DNA from: Cryptomeria japonica | Taxonomy: Eukaryota > Streptophyta > Pinopsida > Cupressales > Cupressaceae | Assembly (NCBI RefSeq): GCF_030272615.1 | Contig: NC_081405.1 | Coordinates: 317,489,041-317,553,040, forward strand | DNA: 64,000 nucleotides | Direction: 5' to 3' | Part shown: positions 45,958 to 57,835 of the stretch, piece after piece | Position numbering within the stretch: the first letter of the stretch is position 1 | How the letters are laid out: each line of letters starts with the position of its first letter | Notes under the pieces: model-generated | Told to the model about the DNA's origin: nothing | The model's input: the letters and a program-made list of their open reading frames with translations, nothing else | Database searches by the model: none | Program-made: the position numbers and the translations under genes

Positions 45958-47525
45958 TGTTAAACACAAAATACCACTCAGAGGGGGTTGAATCAGTGGT
46001 TCCTAAGTTTTTCCTCTTCTGATCTAACTTGAGAAGATCAGTTATTTACTTAACCACTTAAACAGTCAAACCGGTAATATAAGAAAGAAAGCCAAAGAGA
46101 TCATACACACACAAGTAACTCACAACACCAGATTTATGAGGAAAACCCAATATGGGAAAAACCTTGGTGAGAAAATCTGATGAAAAGTATTGCTCCAATC
46201 CAGCCTCACAGGTAAAACACAGACTTACAAAATTTTGATCACCAACTCAAGGAGCACCAACCCTTGCACTTTTAGGGCACCAACCCAAGGAGCACCAACC
46301 CCTGCACCAAGCTTCAACTTGGTGATGTATATTGAAATCCTATTTGAATACAATTAAGGCTTCTTGTTGCAAATGAATTCTACAACTCTTGAATCAAATA
46401 ACTCTCTGCCAGTTGACAGTATTTTCTCCTCGACTGAAACTCACATTGTCGGTTGTGAGATTGTTGTCTCTGTTTCTTGACCTTTGTTATCTTTCTCCCC
46501 CTCTCAAACAGTCTCTCAACACACTATGCCACACTAGGATGTTGCCTGCTCTGCCACACCTTACCAATTGGGCTTAACTACAAGACTATGGTATTACCAG
46601 TAGAATCCTCTCACCGGTTTGCTTGCTCACACACACTTCAACTTTCTCAAAACTCCTTCTGAAGTTTTCTCCTTTCTCACTCTCACTTCTCTTCTCTACT
46701 CAATCTTCATAGCATCAATTACATTTCCATTTGGAGCTCTCATCTCTTATCTAGTGATTTCTCGCTAGAATGAAATTCAAAAACTTGAGCAGATAGGGTT
46801 TCCTCTTTTCGACATAATCTTAATGAGATCCAATCCTACCTATCTCGGATTGATCACCTATCCTCAAAGCACGCACCTGCACACAATTTCCATTATCCAA
46901 TGCATATTTTTTGAAAATGGCAATCTCGAATTAGATCTTCTGCCATGAAATCAGTCAACACATAAAGCACTTTAGAAGTTTTCTTTTCAAGGACTTCCTG
47001 AATCAGATTTCCCTTGCATAGATTTAGGCTCCAACTAGTCTCTGATCTTCCTTTGTCATTCCTTCTTCCTCAAGCCACAATCATTAAGATACAATCTTGT
47101 GATTTGTGGCTCCTCGATTAAAGGTGATTATCTATTTCATCAACCCTATCGATGAGGCTTCACCAACCACAACATGTTTGCCACCTCTACTTCACATGAC
47201 GTCACAACGATCAAGACATGGCCCACCAACACACAGTCAATCTAACAAACACATACAGGTATATCCCTTTACCAATAGAGTTTTATTCTTTTGTTAATTG
47301 GTAGAGCATCCTGTACCGGTTGCACATCTTCACCTCCGGTGGTGTGATACAACTTTAACATTTTGTCTCTTCATCATAAACAAGCAACCATCCTTTAGGT
47401 TAGTTTATGTATCCTTCAGACCGGTTTCTACTTTATCGGTAGACCTTCATTCTTTATGCTTACCTTTTGTGGATCTCCATCATGTCGGTTGACATCAATG
47501 ACAACTTAGTACCAAAATACCAACA
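45958..47525 (-). repeat. M2: minus-strand solo LTR in element H
   Basis: Plus-strand form TGTTAAACAC ... AAATACCAACA, 1568 bases, with no internal region or primer site. ATGGTGT occurs on both sides (45951-45957, 47526-47532), which contains the expected 5-base target duplication. Minus strand carries the CCCCCTCTGAG tract near its end and the U5 module GGTTTTTCCCATATTGGG then TTTTCCTC (about 46138-46172). Excision by recombination between two LTRs explains it. The frames inside (46389-46662, 47106-47492) are not genes. Confidence 0.85.
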
Positions 47526-48660
47526 ATGGTGTGCAAATTGAAGAAGACATTGTATGGATTGAAGCAAGCTTCTAGAGCTTGGTATGCAAGGGTTGACAAG
47601 TATTTGTTGAGGTAGGGATTTCAAAAAGGTACTACTTATAGTAATCTCTATTTTAAGGTTGAGGAAAATGATATCTCGACTATAGTTTTTTATGTGGATG
47701 ACGTAACCATTGGAGGAAATGTTGGTATGTATACGAATTTTTCTGATGAGATGCAAGAAGTGTTCAAAATGTCTATGATTGGGGACATGAATTTATTTCT
47801 TAGTTTGTAATTTAGTTAGAAGGATGATGGTCATTTATTTCACAATATAAGTGTGTTAAAGAAATGTTGAAGAAGTTTGCAATGGAAAATCCTAAACCTA
47901 TTTGTACTCCTATATGACTAATCATTATAAGTCAAGTAAAGATGTTAAATATCCAAAGACTGATGGGAACAAATATGTAATTAGTGATGGATGATTACTA
48001 TATCTAAATATTACCATGCTAGATATCATGCATGATATTTGTCTTGTGGCTAGATTCTAGCAAGATCCCACAGAAACACATGTTGTTGAGAAAAGAATTA
48101 TTAGATACTTAAATGGAATGGAAGACTATGGTCTATGGTATCCCAGAAGATTTAATTTCACTCTTATTTCCTATACTGATGCAAATTGGGTTGGTTGTGT
48201 GGATGATTGGAAAAGTACAAGTGGGGGTACATTTTTTCTTGGAACATGGTTGGTTTCTTAGTCAAGTAAGAAACAGGATTTGGTATCTGTATCTCCTACT
48301 GAAGCTGAATATATTTTGTTGTTATTTGCTACAAATAGGTATTATGGATGAAACAAACTCTAAAGGACATTTGAATAATGTTTGATGAACCCATTTCTAT
48401 CTTTTGTGACAATACCAATACAATAAATATTTCTAAGAATGTGGTATTACATTAAAAAATGAAACACATTTCAATCTAGTATCACTTCTTGAGAGATAAG
48501 GTATTGGAGAATGAGGCAAAACTTGATTATGAACCTACAAAATAATATATTGTCAATATCTTTACTAATGTGCTTGGTAAGGATATTTTTTAATATCTCT
48601 GGGAGAAATTGGGGGTTATTTCCCATCCTTTTTCTAAACTAAATGCATACGGTGGGGTAT
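47526..48660 (+). pseudogene. pol: Element H RT second half and RNase H
   Basis: Resumes with VCKLKKTLYGLKQASRAWY and ARVDKYLLR, then VFYVDDVTIGG at about 47686-47718 with the YVDD box intact, then MSMIGDMNLFL. RNase H follows in broken frames: a segment equivalent to YGLWYPR at 48127, ANWVGCVDDWKST (about 48182-48220), and IFTNVLGKD near 48560. Stops and frame changes are frequent, in line with the decayed first half. Confidence 0.88.
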
Positions 48661-48868
48661 CATTCAAGTGAGCATCATGAATATTATTATTCTAGATTAA
48701 TTATTCGAGGCTATCTCTAATGGGAGCTAAGTGTGGTTGTGAGTTTTGAGAATTTGAATAGAACAAGCTAACATTTTTGACTCGGACCCTTTTTCCTTGA
48801 TGGAAAAGGAGGAGAGAATGAGAAGTTGGCAAACAAAATGAGAAGATGTGAGTAAAAAATTAATTGGC

Positions 48869-48878
48869 AAAGGGGGAG
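48869..48878 (+). promoter_or_regulatory. Polypurine tract of element H
   Basis: AAAGGGGGAG at the expected distance after RNase H. No TGTTGG LTR start follows, so this is either an upstream member of several tracts or the LTR has been lost. Confidence 0.65.
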
Positions 48879-50007
48879 AATACTATATTAAAAAGCATTG
48901 ATAATTTTTCTGGGTAAAAGAACAATGTTGTGTAACACTTTTATAAAGGCACCAACCAACCGAACTAAAACTATTTAATTTAGACCGCAGAAAAGTGACA
49001 TTTCTAAATTGAATTTTCAAATGATGTAAACTAACCAAATTTAGAAATATTAATAAAAATTATGTTTGTTATTTTAAAAAAAATTTAGGAAAAAGATTGA
49101 TATTTTTTTTATAATTTCGAAGGCAGATTTTTCATTGCTGAAAAATACTGAAAAATCAGGGGTTCTAGTCGGCGCCACACAAGAAAAATGAAAAAGGACT
49201 TATTTTTTCCTAATTTTTTTTCCAAGAAGAGAACATATATATGCAGTGTTAAATAAATTAAAATTAAAATTTTGATGTATATTTTTCTCATTATAATATT
49301 TTGAAGTCCAACATAAATAAATTTGATAGTTTTTGGTTGGCAACACCTCTTGACTAGTAAATTTATCATTAACCAAAAAAAAAATAATGTTTTTCGAGAA
49401 GATTCTCTCACCTAGTGAAAAATAATTTTTTTAATTTTTTTTAATTTTATTCAATATTTATTTTTTAATTTTGAATTAGCCTCTTTTTTTAATTTAAAAG
49501 GCTCCTCACAATGTTTAATTAATAAAAATTGGGACGATTAGTTTCAAACTTTATAGGTAATCTATCAAGACATATTCTCTTTAGTTGACATGAGGAAAAG
49601 TCAAGGATTTTTTTAAGAGAATGTTGCTGACCAAAAAATAGGCTATAGACATTGGTCCAAAGAGATAAAGGTGTAATCTAGCAATAGTAATTCACAAATA
49701 AGTTAAAAGTCTATTATCAAAGGGTTGGAATCCTAAAGGGAGATATAGGTAGAAGGTGGAATTGCTAGTCACCAGGTGACTAGGATAAGGAAGCCAAGAC
49801 TAAGGCAATTGATAAAAGACATACTTAATAAAGGAGATATAAGATATATTGAGTTATTAATATAAAAAGTCTACCTTACTACTCTAATACTATGTGATAT
49901 TTCTTTTCAATGAAGTAGTTAGATCAGACTTGAAATTCTTGTAATTGATCACCTCAATAGAAATGTCTATGGGGTTTTAGCTTCAACTGGCATAAATCCT
50001 TTCAGAA

Positions 50008-50082
50008 TAGGACTCTCTCTCTCTCATCTTCCCCACCCTTCCCATTTCTCCACCACCTCTCTCCCCCTCTCTCTCTCTCAAA
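50008..50082 (+). repeat. CT-rich microsatellite tract
   Basis: CTCTCTCTCTCTC, then CCACCTCTCTCCCCCTC, then CTCTCTCTC: a pyrimidine-only tract of about 75 bases. Confidence 0.8.
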
Positions 50083-52262
50083 AACATATAAGTTTCATAA
50101 CACTTAGGTAGATTCCAAAGTGATAACACTAAAGTTTAGAGACCAAAGGTGCATACAAATTAAGTTTCCTTAACCTATATGCATTTTTTTTCCTTGAAGT
50201 GGTTCTTTCGTCTTTGCTGCCAACGAGCAATGACTATAATGTTAAAAACCTATACATGGTTTTTAACGTAAAAAATGCGTATGGATATTTTACACTATAG
50301 GCATTGTATTTTAGGGAACACAAACACATATATTTTAAGGGAATGTAACCTGTATGAATTTTATTTAGTTAAAGACGTAATGTCCCTTGCGAGGAACCTC
50401 AAGGAACAAGATAAGCATACATACAACAATAGATAAATACAATATTTTTTTTAAGAAACATTTAATGACAAGTATTGATTAGGATTTACAATGCATCAAT
50501 TTCTAAGATATTCCTCAACTTCATATACAATTCAAATTGCATGAAACATAAAAGAATATTCATAAACATTCATACATATTAAATTTCAACTATTTGAACG
50601 CATTGCATATGATTAACCTATCTAAACCATGTTAAGCTAATCATCAACTCAAATATAAGATAACTCATAAATACATAACAGTTTGTCAATATCAACACCG
50701 CATAATCTAAGACCACCAAACATAAATTAACATTAGATTACATTATCCAATTATATCAAGGTTCCTCCTTAACAGAGTGATACAACTACAATTGTATGAT
50801 AGAAAAAGAAACATCATCATAAATACATCTCAACATCAACACAGGAAACATAAATAAGATGCACCAACTAGAGAAGACCACAACCATGCTCTAGAAGAAA
50901 ACTGACTTCCAAAGGTAGGTCACGACCACTCAACCATGTGGAACCCGAAGGTCCACCCCATCATGTTAGGGAGATAGAAACTAGGTCCTAATAGACATAC
51001 TAAGGTCAGCAAGATTCATCCATCCCAAGGAAAGTCAAATACTATGATCAAGGTCTACTGTCAGAGGCTCATTGCCCCAATGCTCCAAGAAAGGTGCTAG
51101 GACACATTACAAAAGGAGTGTCATTAGATGGTACCTCCCAAGGTACACATGTGCCATTGACAACCTTTCATGAGGATAAGGCATTCAACTATGCTGGTTA
51201 CAAACATCTCATGGATGAACATGCAATGCCAACTCTAAATATCCTATGGATGGAGAAGCAATGTGAGCTCCATACGTCTCCAAGAAAAACAAGCAATTCC
51301 AACTCCATATGTCACAAAGATAGACAAGAAAAGCCACACTTATTCAAATATGTATAGATTCTTACCAAGCTCACCTCCTATCAAAAATTCCATGTGACCA
51401 TTCAAAAGGTTAATGTTTTCTACAACTCATGAAAAATTGTTAGTTATTAGCTTGTTATAGCATCATTCATCCCTTTTTTAATCCATTCTACTAAAATTCA
51501 TTGAGAAATAACATTCCTTCCAAATTCAAATAAGCTAAGGAGATAGAATCATTGTTTAACCTATTCATTTAATCAAACACAATATTTCATCAAAACCATG
51601 CAGATCTTTCATGAAAATAAAGAATTTTATCATTATAAATCAAATAAGGACACATGAAGGAATGATTTTAAATTTCCTATACTATACATACATTGCACCC
51701 ACATTACCATAGTCAACACATATACTATAACATGATCTATTAATTTAATATTTCATAAGATTTCCTATATTATTCATGCAAAAGATAATTTATCAAACTT
51801 ATTCTTTTAAAATGGAAATCATAGATGCAATACATTAATTTTTATCTTCAAAGCAGGTTTATTGTAACCAACTGCTCTTTAAATTCACGTAAAATTATAT
51901 CCATAATAAGCATTCAATACTTATATTCAATATTGAGTTCACTTCTCAACATTATGGACTCTTATTTAAACAAAGATAAGGAGGAGAGAGAGTGTTACAA
52001 ATCAATCAATAAATGCATGCAAGATCATACATGGTTGATTAAATTTTCTAAACATGTCATATTTATTGTACCTACATGCAAATCCAGTTTTTCGTGAGGT
52101 CTCCTAACACTGCAAATGCAACTAGAGGTCTTAATTCCTTACTAAAAGGTGAGATCTATACAAACAATATTTTTATTACATACAAGATCACATATATCGA
52201 CACTCAATAGTTCTAATCAATATTCATATCAAGATAAGAAAAGAAGAGGAGAGAGAAGATAT

Positions 52263-52309
52263 CATTAAGCTACTATATATGTATATATATATATATATAC
52301 ATATACCTT
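52263..52309. repeat. TA microsatellite within a palindrome
   Basis: A (TA)n core flanked by GTATA and TATAC arms (ATATATGTATATATA ... TATATACATATA), self-complementary over about 40 bases. Confidence 0.8.
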
Positions 52310-52812
52310 CCAAGCAAGTTTTTCACATACAGATAAAAATCCAAACTAAGTCAAATTTAAATGTAGCACACAAACACCTCATCTTAATATTCATAAATAA
52401 ATCAATGCATTATTCAAACGTAATAAGCCAGTCCTTAAGAATTTAACATCAGTTAAGGTAATACATACCATTTTCTCTATAATAGGATCATTTATATACC
52501 TAACCAATTTTAGTATTCAAGTAAGTACTAAAAATTACAAGGAAAATCAAGGGCACAGATAATCATATAACAATTACTAACATTAGGAAGGAAAGAACAA
52601 GAGATGAATATACATGATACACAAAATTATGATTTTTCAGAAAGATTAAGAAAAAGAGAGAAAAAAACATATATATATAAAACCTCCAAGGTCCTTATAT
52701 ATTATCCCAAACAAAAATCTAGAAGGGAAAGAACAAGACAAAGTACTATAACACACCCCACAATACTAAGAGAATAACCTTACCTAGAGATCCCAATGTT
52801 TACAACATGGGC

Positions 52813-53190
52813 TCTGATACCAAGTGTAATGTCCCCTTCTCAGAATGCTTCTTCAAACTATATCGTGTCCAACCATCATAACTATCCATATGCATTAATT
52901 GGAAAATTACTTTTTAACTTCCCATAATAACTGTTACCCATTAAACCTTTAATTATTTGTAATATCAAATTAATTTAACACTTTTAATTAAATAAGTATA
53001 TTTTTTGATTTAACTATTTATGACATAATTCCAAAGTTATAGCATGCAAATATTTATTTATACACACACACATATATATGCAATAAGATCGGCCACCTAA
53101 AAGATTTTACAATAAGATCATGACATACATCAACATTACAATGATATACCATGTCGGCTTTAGATCAAAACAACGTTAAACAATCCATAA
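52813..53190 (-). repeat. Primer site plus LTR edge of an unidentified minus-strand element
   Basis: Minus strand TGGTATCAGAGC (52813-52824) lies two bases inside a TGTAATGTCCCC edge (52827 on the plus strand). This is the right arrangement for the 3' end of a 5' LTR followed by a tRNA-Met site. The LTR would extend right to somewhere before about 53200, where N-family LTR sequence starts. Its other end and its partner LTR were not found. Confidence 0.5.
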
Positions 53191-53199
53191 ATTATCCTA

Positions 53200-53690
53200 G
53201 TAATGTGTAGAGAACACATTACATGATACCGGTCCATAACCTAGACCCAAAGAGATTCACCACGCCAAAGAGATGTCTCCAATTAGTCAAGGCACAAACA
53301 AAGATGACCTTTTGTATCATGAATTCTATCTAGAAGCTGCACCAACACCACTTATGCATCCTGTCAAAGATTCTCAGTAAAAGCTCTATCGATAAAACCC
53401 TAAACCCTTACTAATATAGGCTTAATAGAGTGTATGATAGCATCAGATCATCAATTTAATACCAACTGACCAAAAAATACTCTAGAAACATGAAACACAC
53501 TAAACCAAATATATTCCACTGATCCAAACATGTCGGTAGTAACCAACTGATAGTCCCTTCTGTCGGTAACTCTAGTCTTCTACCAATAACCAAAATCTGT
53601 CTCTCGGTAACCAATCATAACAGGTAGTGTTGACATCAATGACAAAACATCAATGCAACACATAATCAATTCCTTCATATTTTCATTAAT
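53200..53690 (-). repeat. 3' LTR of element N (partial or of uncertain length)
   Basis: It lies directly downstream, on the minus strand, of the polypurine tract AAAGGGGGAG (53691-53700) and is similar to the fragment at 19415-19763. It begins near TTAATGAAAATATGAAGG on the minus strand, not the usual TGTTGG. The left limit is set by loss of similarity and is uncertain. Confidence 0.6.
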
Positions 53691-54058
53691 CTCCCCCTTT
53701 GGCATTGATGGCAACACTAGATGTGAAAAAGAAAACATCTAAGTGCCAAGAAATGCTAAAAATTTCTCATAGAAGATATAATAATGAAATACTGAAAAAT
53801 TCTAGCAGCTCCCTATAAGGAGTGCAGTCCAATCTCAAACTGATCTGAATCTCTCTCCAATATGACATATTATGACATTTATTTTTCACATTATGTATCT
53901 CTCCCCCTTTGACATCAATGCCAAAGATATGACATAGATATCAAAATCTTGTGAATCTCAAAGATGACTAATCCCCCTCAGTAGTAGCACCACTACATCA
54001 ATCCAGAGCAAAGGATAAATTTGATGATGCATGCCAGACTGATTCTCTGCTCCATCAA
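53691..54058 (-). promoter_or_regulatory. Polypurine tracts of element N
   Basis: Minus-strand AAAGGGGGAG at 53691-53700 (LTR-proximal), AAAGGGGGAG at about 53900-53911 and TGAGGGGGA at about 53970-53980: three tracts in 300 bases, as in the other copia elements here. Confidence 0.75.
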
Positions 54059-56548
54059 CTAAGTTTTTGCTGGAAGGGTAGATACCCCTAACCTATCTCT
54101 CAAATATTCAAATGATTCCTTAGATAGCCATTTAGTGAATATATCTGCAATCTTCTCTTTAGTGTTCACATAAACCAATTTGACTTCCTTTTCTTTCACC
54201 TTTTCTTTCAGAAAGTTATATTTTATTGATATGTGCTTAGTCTTAGAGTCAAATAATGGATTCATAGACATGTCAATAGTTGCAAAGTTATCACAATAGA
54301 TAACTACTAGTTCACTGCAATTTACCTTGATATCCTTCAACATTTGCTTGATCCACAAGACTTGAGTGCAATTAGTTGTTGCTGCAACATATTCGGCTTC
54401 TACAGTAGATAAAGAAATGCATGACTATTTTTTGCTGATCCATGAAACCAATTTCTTTCCAAGAAAGAAAGCTCCACCATAAGTGCTCTTCCAGTCATCA
54501 TTATCTCTTGCCCAATCTGCATTTGTATATGCACATAAAATGAAGTTATCATCTATAGAGTACCATAAGCCATATTCTGTTGTTCCTTGCAAATACTAGA
54601 ATATCCTTTTTACTGTACATTCATGATTTTCTTTAAGATTACTTTGATATATTGAAACAATACTTACTGCATTCATAATATCTAGTCTAGTTTAAGTTAG
54701 AAATAACAAGCCACCAATCATAGACTTATACCTTGTCGAATTTACCGATGCAGATGTGTCTTTAACATATAATTTCTCACTTGTCACCATAGGAGTACTT
54801 ACCGGTTTGGAATTATCCATACCAAACTTCTTCAACAATTCCCTTAGATACTTAGTTTGATAGATAAAAATACCTTTGTCAGTTTGAGTAATCTACAAAC
54901 CTAAGAAAATCCTCATCTCACCAATCATAGACACTTTAAATTCATTCCTCGTATTATTAGAGAATTCCATGCACAATTTATTTTCACTCACAAAAATGAT
55001 ATCATCAACAAATACTTCAATAATCAAAATATCATCATCAATGATCTTGTAATATAAATTATTATTAGCACTGACCTTAGTAAAACCAAGATTCAAAAGA
55101 TATTTATTCAACCTTGCATACCAAGCTCTAGGAACTTGTTTCAATCCATATAATGCTTTCCTTAACCCGCAAACCATATCTTTGTCATATGTCAATGAAA
55201 ATCCATCTAGCTTCTCAATGTATACTTCTTCTTCAAGTTCACCATTCAAAAATGCAAATTTAACATCCATCTGATAGACCTTATAGTTCTTATATGCTGC
55301 ATAGGCAAGAAATAGTCTAACAACTTCAATTCTAGCTACTGGTGCAAATGTCTCACCATAATCAATTCCTTCCATTTGAGAATATCCTTTACAAATGAGT
55401 CTATCCTTATTTATTACAACTTGACCATCCTCATTTAGTTTATTTCTAAATACCCAATTAGTTCCAATAACATTCTTATTTTTAGGCCAGGGAACTAAAG
55501 TACAAGTCTTATTCTTCTCTATCTGATCTAATTCATCTTCCATAGCCTTTAACCAATATTCATCTTTACAAGCTTCAATAATAGATGTCGGTTCAATTTG
55601 AGAAATAAGACTTACCTCTTCATTTTCCAGAATTCTTCTTGTCATAACTCCCTTGTTCCTATCTCCAATGATTTGATCTTCTGAATGTTTTAATATTACA
55701 TACCTTGGTGTCTTTTGAACTTCAGGTTTTTTTAGTTCTGATCACCAATCATAGTTGAATTTTTTGATTGTACTGGTGTAACTGTCTCAGTGTCTTGTAC
55801 CAGTTGATGCATTACCGGATCAGTTATGATCACTTCCACTATCGGTTCTCTATCATATGATATAGATTGATCTCTTTATTTCTCATCCACTTTCACATTT
55901 GTGCTCTCCACAATTTTCTGCAATCTTTTGTAATAACATGTATATGCTTTTCTCTTAATTGAATATACAAGAAATATCCCTTCATCACATCTAGGATCAA
56001 ACTTCCCAATTGAATCATCCGTTTTCATATAACATATACTTCCAAAAAGTATGAAATATTTAAGAGTAGGTGTATGTCCAAACCATAATTCATAAGGAGT
56101 CTTACAGGTTTCAACTTTGATATGAACTCTGTTGAATATGTAGACTATTGTACTCACTCCTTCTCTCTAGTAGATGTGAGGAAATTTGGCTTCCATCGCC
56201 ATGGTTCTTGATGCATCCAAAATGGTTCTATTCTTCCTTTCCACTACTCCATTCTTCTTAAGAGTCTCGGGTGCAGATAATTGTCTCCTAGTTCCATTTA
56301 TCTCACAATAACTATTAAATTCATGAGATGTGAACTCACCACCTTGATCTAATCCCAGACATTTAATTTTGAATCTAGTTTTTGTTTCCACCATTGCTTT
56401 AAAGATCTTGAATTTCTCAAAAGCTTTAGACTTCTCCCTTAGAAAAGTCACCCACACCATTCTAGATTAATCATCAATTACTAGCATGAAGTACCTATCA
56501 CCTTGAAAGCTTCTGGTCCTTGCTGGACCACATAAGTCAGTATGAATC
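54059..56548 (-). pseudogene. pol: Element N integrase, RT and RNase H
   Basis: From right to left on the minus strand: start of the integrase core (LCGPARTRSFQGDRYFML, 56540-56485), VWVTFLREKSKAFEKF and CLGLDQGGEFTSHEF (56460-56310), TPYELWFGHTPTLKYF (about 56100), and FLVYSIKRKAYTCYYKRL. RT at 55645-54893 holds [51 protein letters not shown] and [12 protein letters not shown] with the VDD box intact. RNase H ends at 54059 with ADIFTKWLSKESF. A few stops and frame changes are present (near 54890, 54420, 55740, 56160), so it is moderately decayed. Confidence 0.9.
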
Positions 56549-56726
56549 TGTAGCATCCTAAAATTGTGACACTTGCAATTTCGACCGCATTTTGGTCTTC
56601 ACGATGGCGACGCAACATGGAACCTGAATGGAGACCCCGAAACTTGTCCATGACACCAAAAACTGCATTTTTCCAGCACCCTGGCCTGATCCCTCCTTGC
56701 ACCCTGCTGTCCCGAGAGGTGGGACC

Positions 56727-56816
56727 AGAGCGCCCAGCGCCCTGGTCCTTCAAGACCAGGGCGCCCAGCGCCCTAGTCCCCCAGGACCATGGCGCCCAGC
56801 GCCCTGGTCCCTGGCC
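56727..56816 (+). repeat. GC-rich tandem units in U3
   Basis: The block CCAG-GCGCCCTGGTCC with GGACCAGGGCGCC repeats about three times in the 5' LTR and about two times in the 3' LTR (63352-63412). Each unit is largely self-complementary (GGGCGC and GCGCCC). Difference in copy number is the main length difference between the LTRs. Confidence 0.8.
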
Positions 56817-57417
56817 CTATTTTGGGCCCGGTCTCCTATGGGACTTCGGGTCTTTTTGTTTGCAAATTGGAAAATAACATTTCCTGGCCGGCCTAAGGTT
56901 GGGAAAATCAGTATATCAACCCTAATTGACAAGTATATAAACTACATTTTCCTCTCCCATTTGGGTAAGAAGAAAAAAAAAAGAAGGACATATGTGTACA
57001 AGCGTGGAAACAACATTCAAGCATTCAAGCATTCAAACATTCCTTCAAGCAATTGATCACTCTAAGTCTCCATTCAAGGCTAAGTGTTGCATTCAAGACA
57101 AGGATTCAACCATTGAAGAGGAGATCACATACTACAACATACAACAACATCTATACCTTCGCACATAAGGATACAAACATCCTTACAACAAGGTATTAGT
57201 ACTTGTTTTACATTACAATCATTTACATTTACAGCATTTCTCATTTCTTGGTTAATTCCAAAACTGGGGTTTGACCTAAGGGCAAACCCCTAATCCCTAA
57301 CCCCCCAATCGTCTTCACTTTTCTGTGTGTAGGTTGCAGGTACGCAGCTGAAATTGAAGATCTGGAATCCTTGTGCAGAGACAAACAGATCCCCCTTCGT
57401 TTTGCGAATTTTTTGGA

Positions 57418-57447
57418 GGACCATGTGCATGTCGGGCGCCATCGTCC
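57418..57447 (+). promoter_or_regulatory. Hairpin copy 1 (in LTR)
   Basis: GGACCATG pairs with CATCGTCC around a loop TGCATGTCGGGCGC. One internal mismatch. It resembles copies 2 and 3 in the leader. Confidence 0.6.
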
Positions 57448-57819
57448 CGTCAACTTTTGCTCAAATTTGCAGGACAGTACCGTATCAATATTTTACTGCT
57501 AATTCCAGGTCCGCAGCTTCATCCTATATCCCTATCTCAATTTATAAGCGAATCTTTCTCACTTTCTATGCATTCCTAGCTTGATCATTCTATGCACATT
57601 CTTTACAAAATAGGGTGGCCTTGCTGTCTTAACCCTTGAAACCCATTTAGAATCCAATCTTGCATTGTGTGGGATTGGATCTTGTGGGTTTCAACCCCTC
57701 TTTTGAATGTAAAGTCTCCCCTAAGTGAAAACCGTCAATCCTAGTAACCTCCCTTCTCTCTCCTTGGAGTTGGAAGAAGGGAGAGAAACTAGGGTTCGAT
57801 TATTTTCCGCTTTACATTT

Positions 57820-57835
57820 TGGTGAACCCAACATG
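57820..57835 (+). promoter_or_regulatory. Candidate primer binding site of the gag-only element
   Basis: TGGTGAACCCAACATG starts three bases after the LTR and begins with TGG, as required for pairing to a CCA-ended tRNA. I do not recognise the tRNA. Confidence 0.6.

Larger units (their letters stand above)
31782..48880 (+). mobile_element. Element H: Ty1-copia host element, split by two later insertions
   Basis: The 5' LTR and the first half of gag-pol lie at 31782-35805. The RT continues for 50 bases at 45908-45957, then from 47526 through RNase H to about 48655 and a polypurine tract at 48869. The coding sense continues across both interruptions when the insertions and one duplicate are ignored. 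The 3' LTR expected after 48879 is not found, so the right end is truncated. Confidence 0.88.
48881..52811. other. Long AT-rich region without recognised genes
   Basis: About 3.9 kb. Short frames (49109-49411 minus, 51094-51357 plus, 51825-52097 plus) show no domain, signal or conserved motif and are not called. Because a minus-strand primer site lies at its right edge, part of it may be the internal region of a non-coding LTR element (LARD type). I could not find the matching second LTR. A GTAATGTCCC at 50380 is the only shared end-like motif. Confidence 0.45.
53200..56548 (-). mobile_element. Element N: minus-strand Ty1-copia element, interrupted at 56548
   Basis: 3' LTR, polypurine tracts, RNase H, RT and most of the integrase are present. 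The rest (integrase start, protease, gag, 5' LTR) is expected beyond the insertion at 56549, outside the window. Confidence 0.88.
56549..57816 (+). repeat. 5' LTR of the gag-only element
   Basis: TGTAGCATCC ... CCGCTTTACA, 1268 bases. TATATAA at 56934-56940 is a likely TATA box. The U3 part has a tandem GC-rich unit (GGGCGCCCAGCGCCC, 56758-56805), one more copy than the 3' LTR. CATTCAAGCATTCAAGCATT repeats lie at 57013-57050. One copy of the leader hairpin lies at 57418-57447. The frames here (56566-57584) are shadows. Confidence 0.93.

Noticed and set aside
49109-49411. 100-codon minus-strand ORF with hydrophobic segments
   Set aside because: Derived from AT-rich sequence with no start context or homologous motif.
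50375-50400. Partner LTR for the TGTAATGTCCCC edge
   Set aside because: Only about 10 bases (GTAATGTCCC) match; following sequence is unrelated.
51094-51357. 87-codon plus-strand ORF
   Set aside because: No domain or repeat support and no neighbouring gene signals; likely chance.
56566-57056. Overlapping ORFs in the LTR of the gag-only element
   Set aside because: The same frames recur in the other LTR and reflect the GC-rich tandem units; no coding motif.
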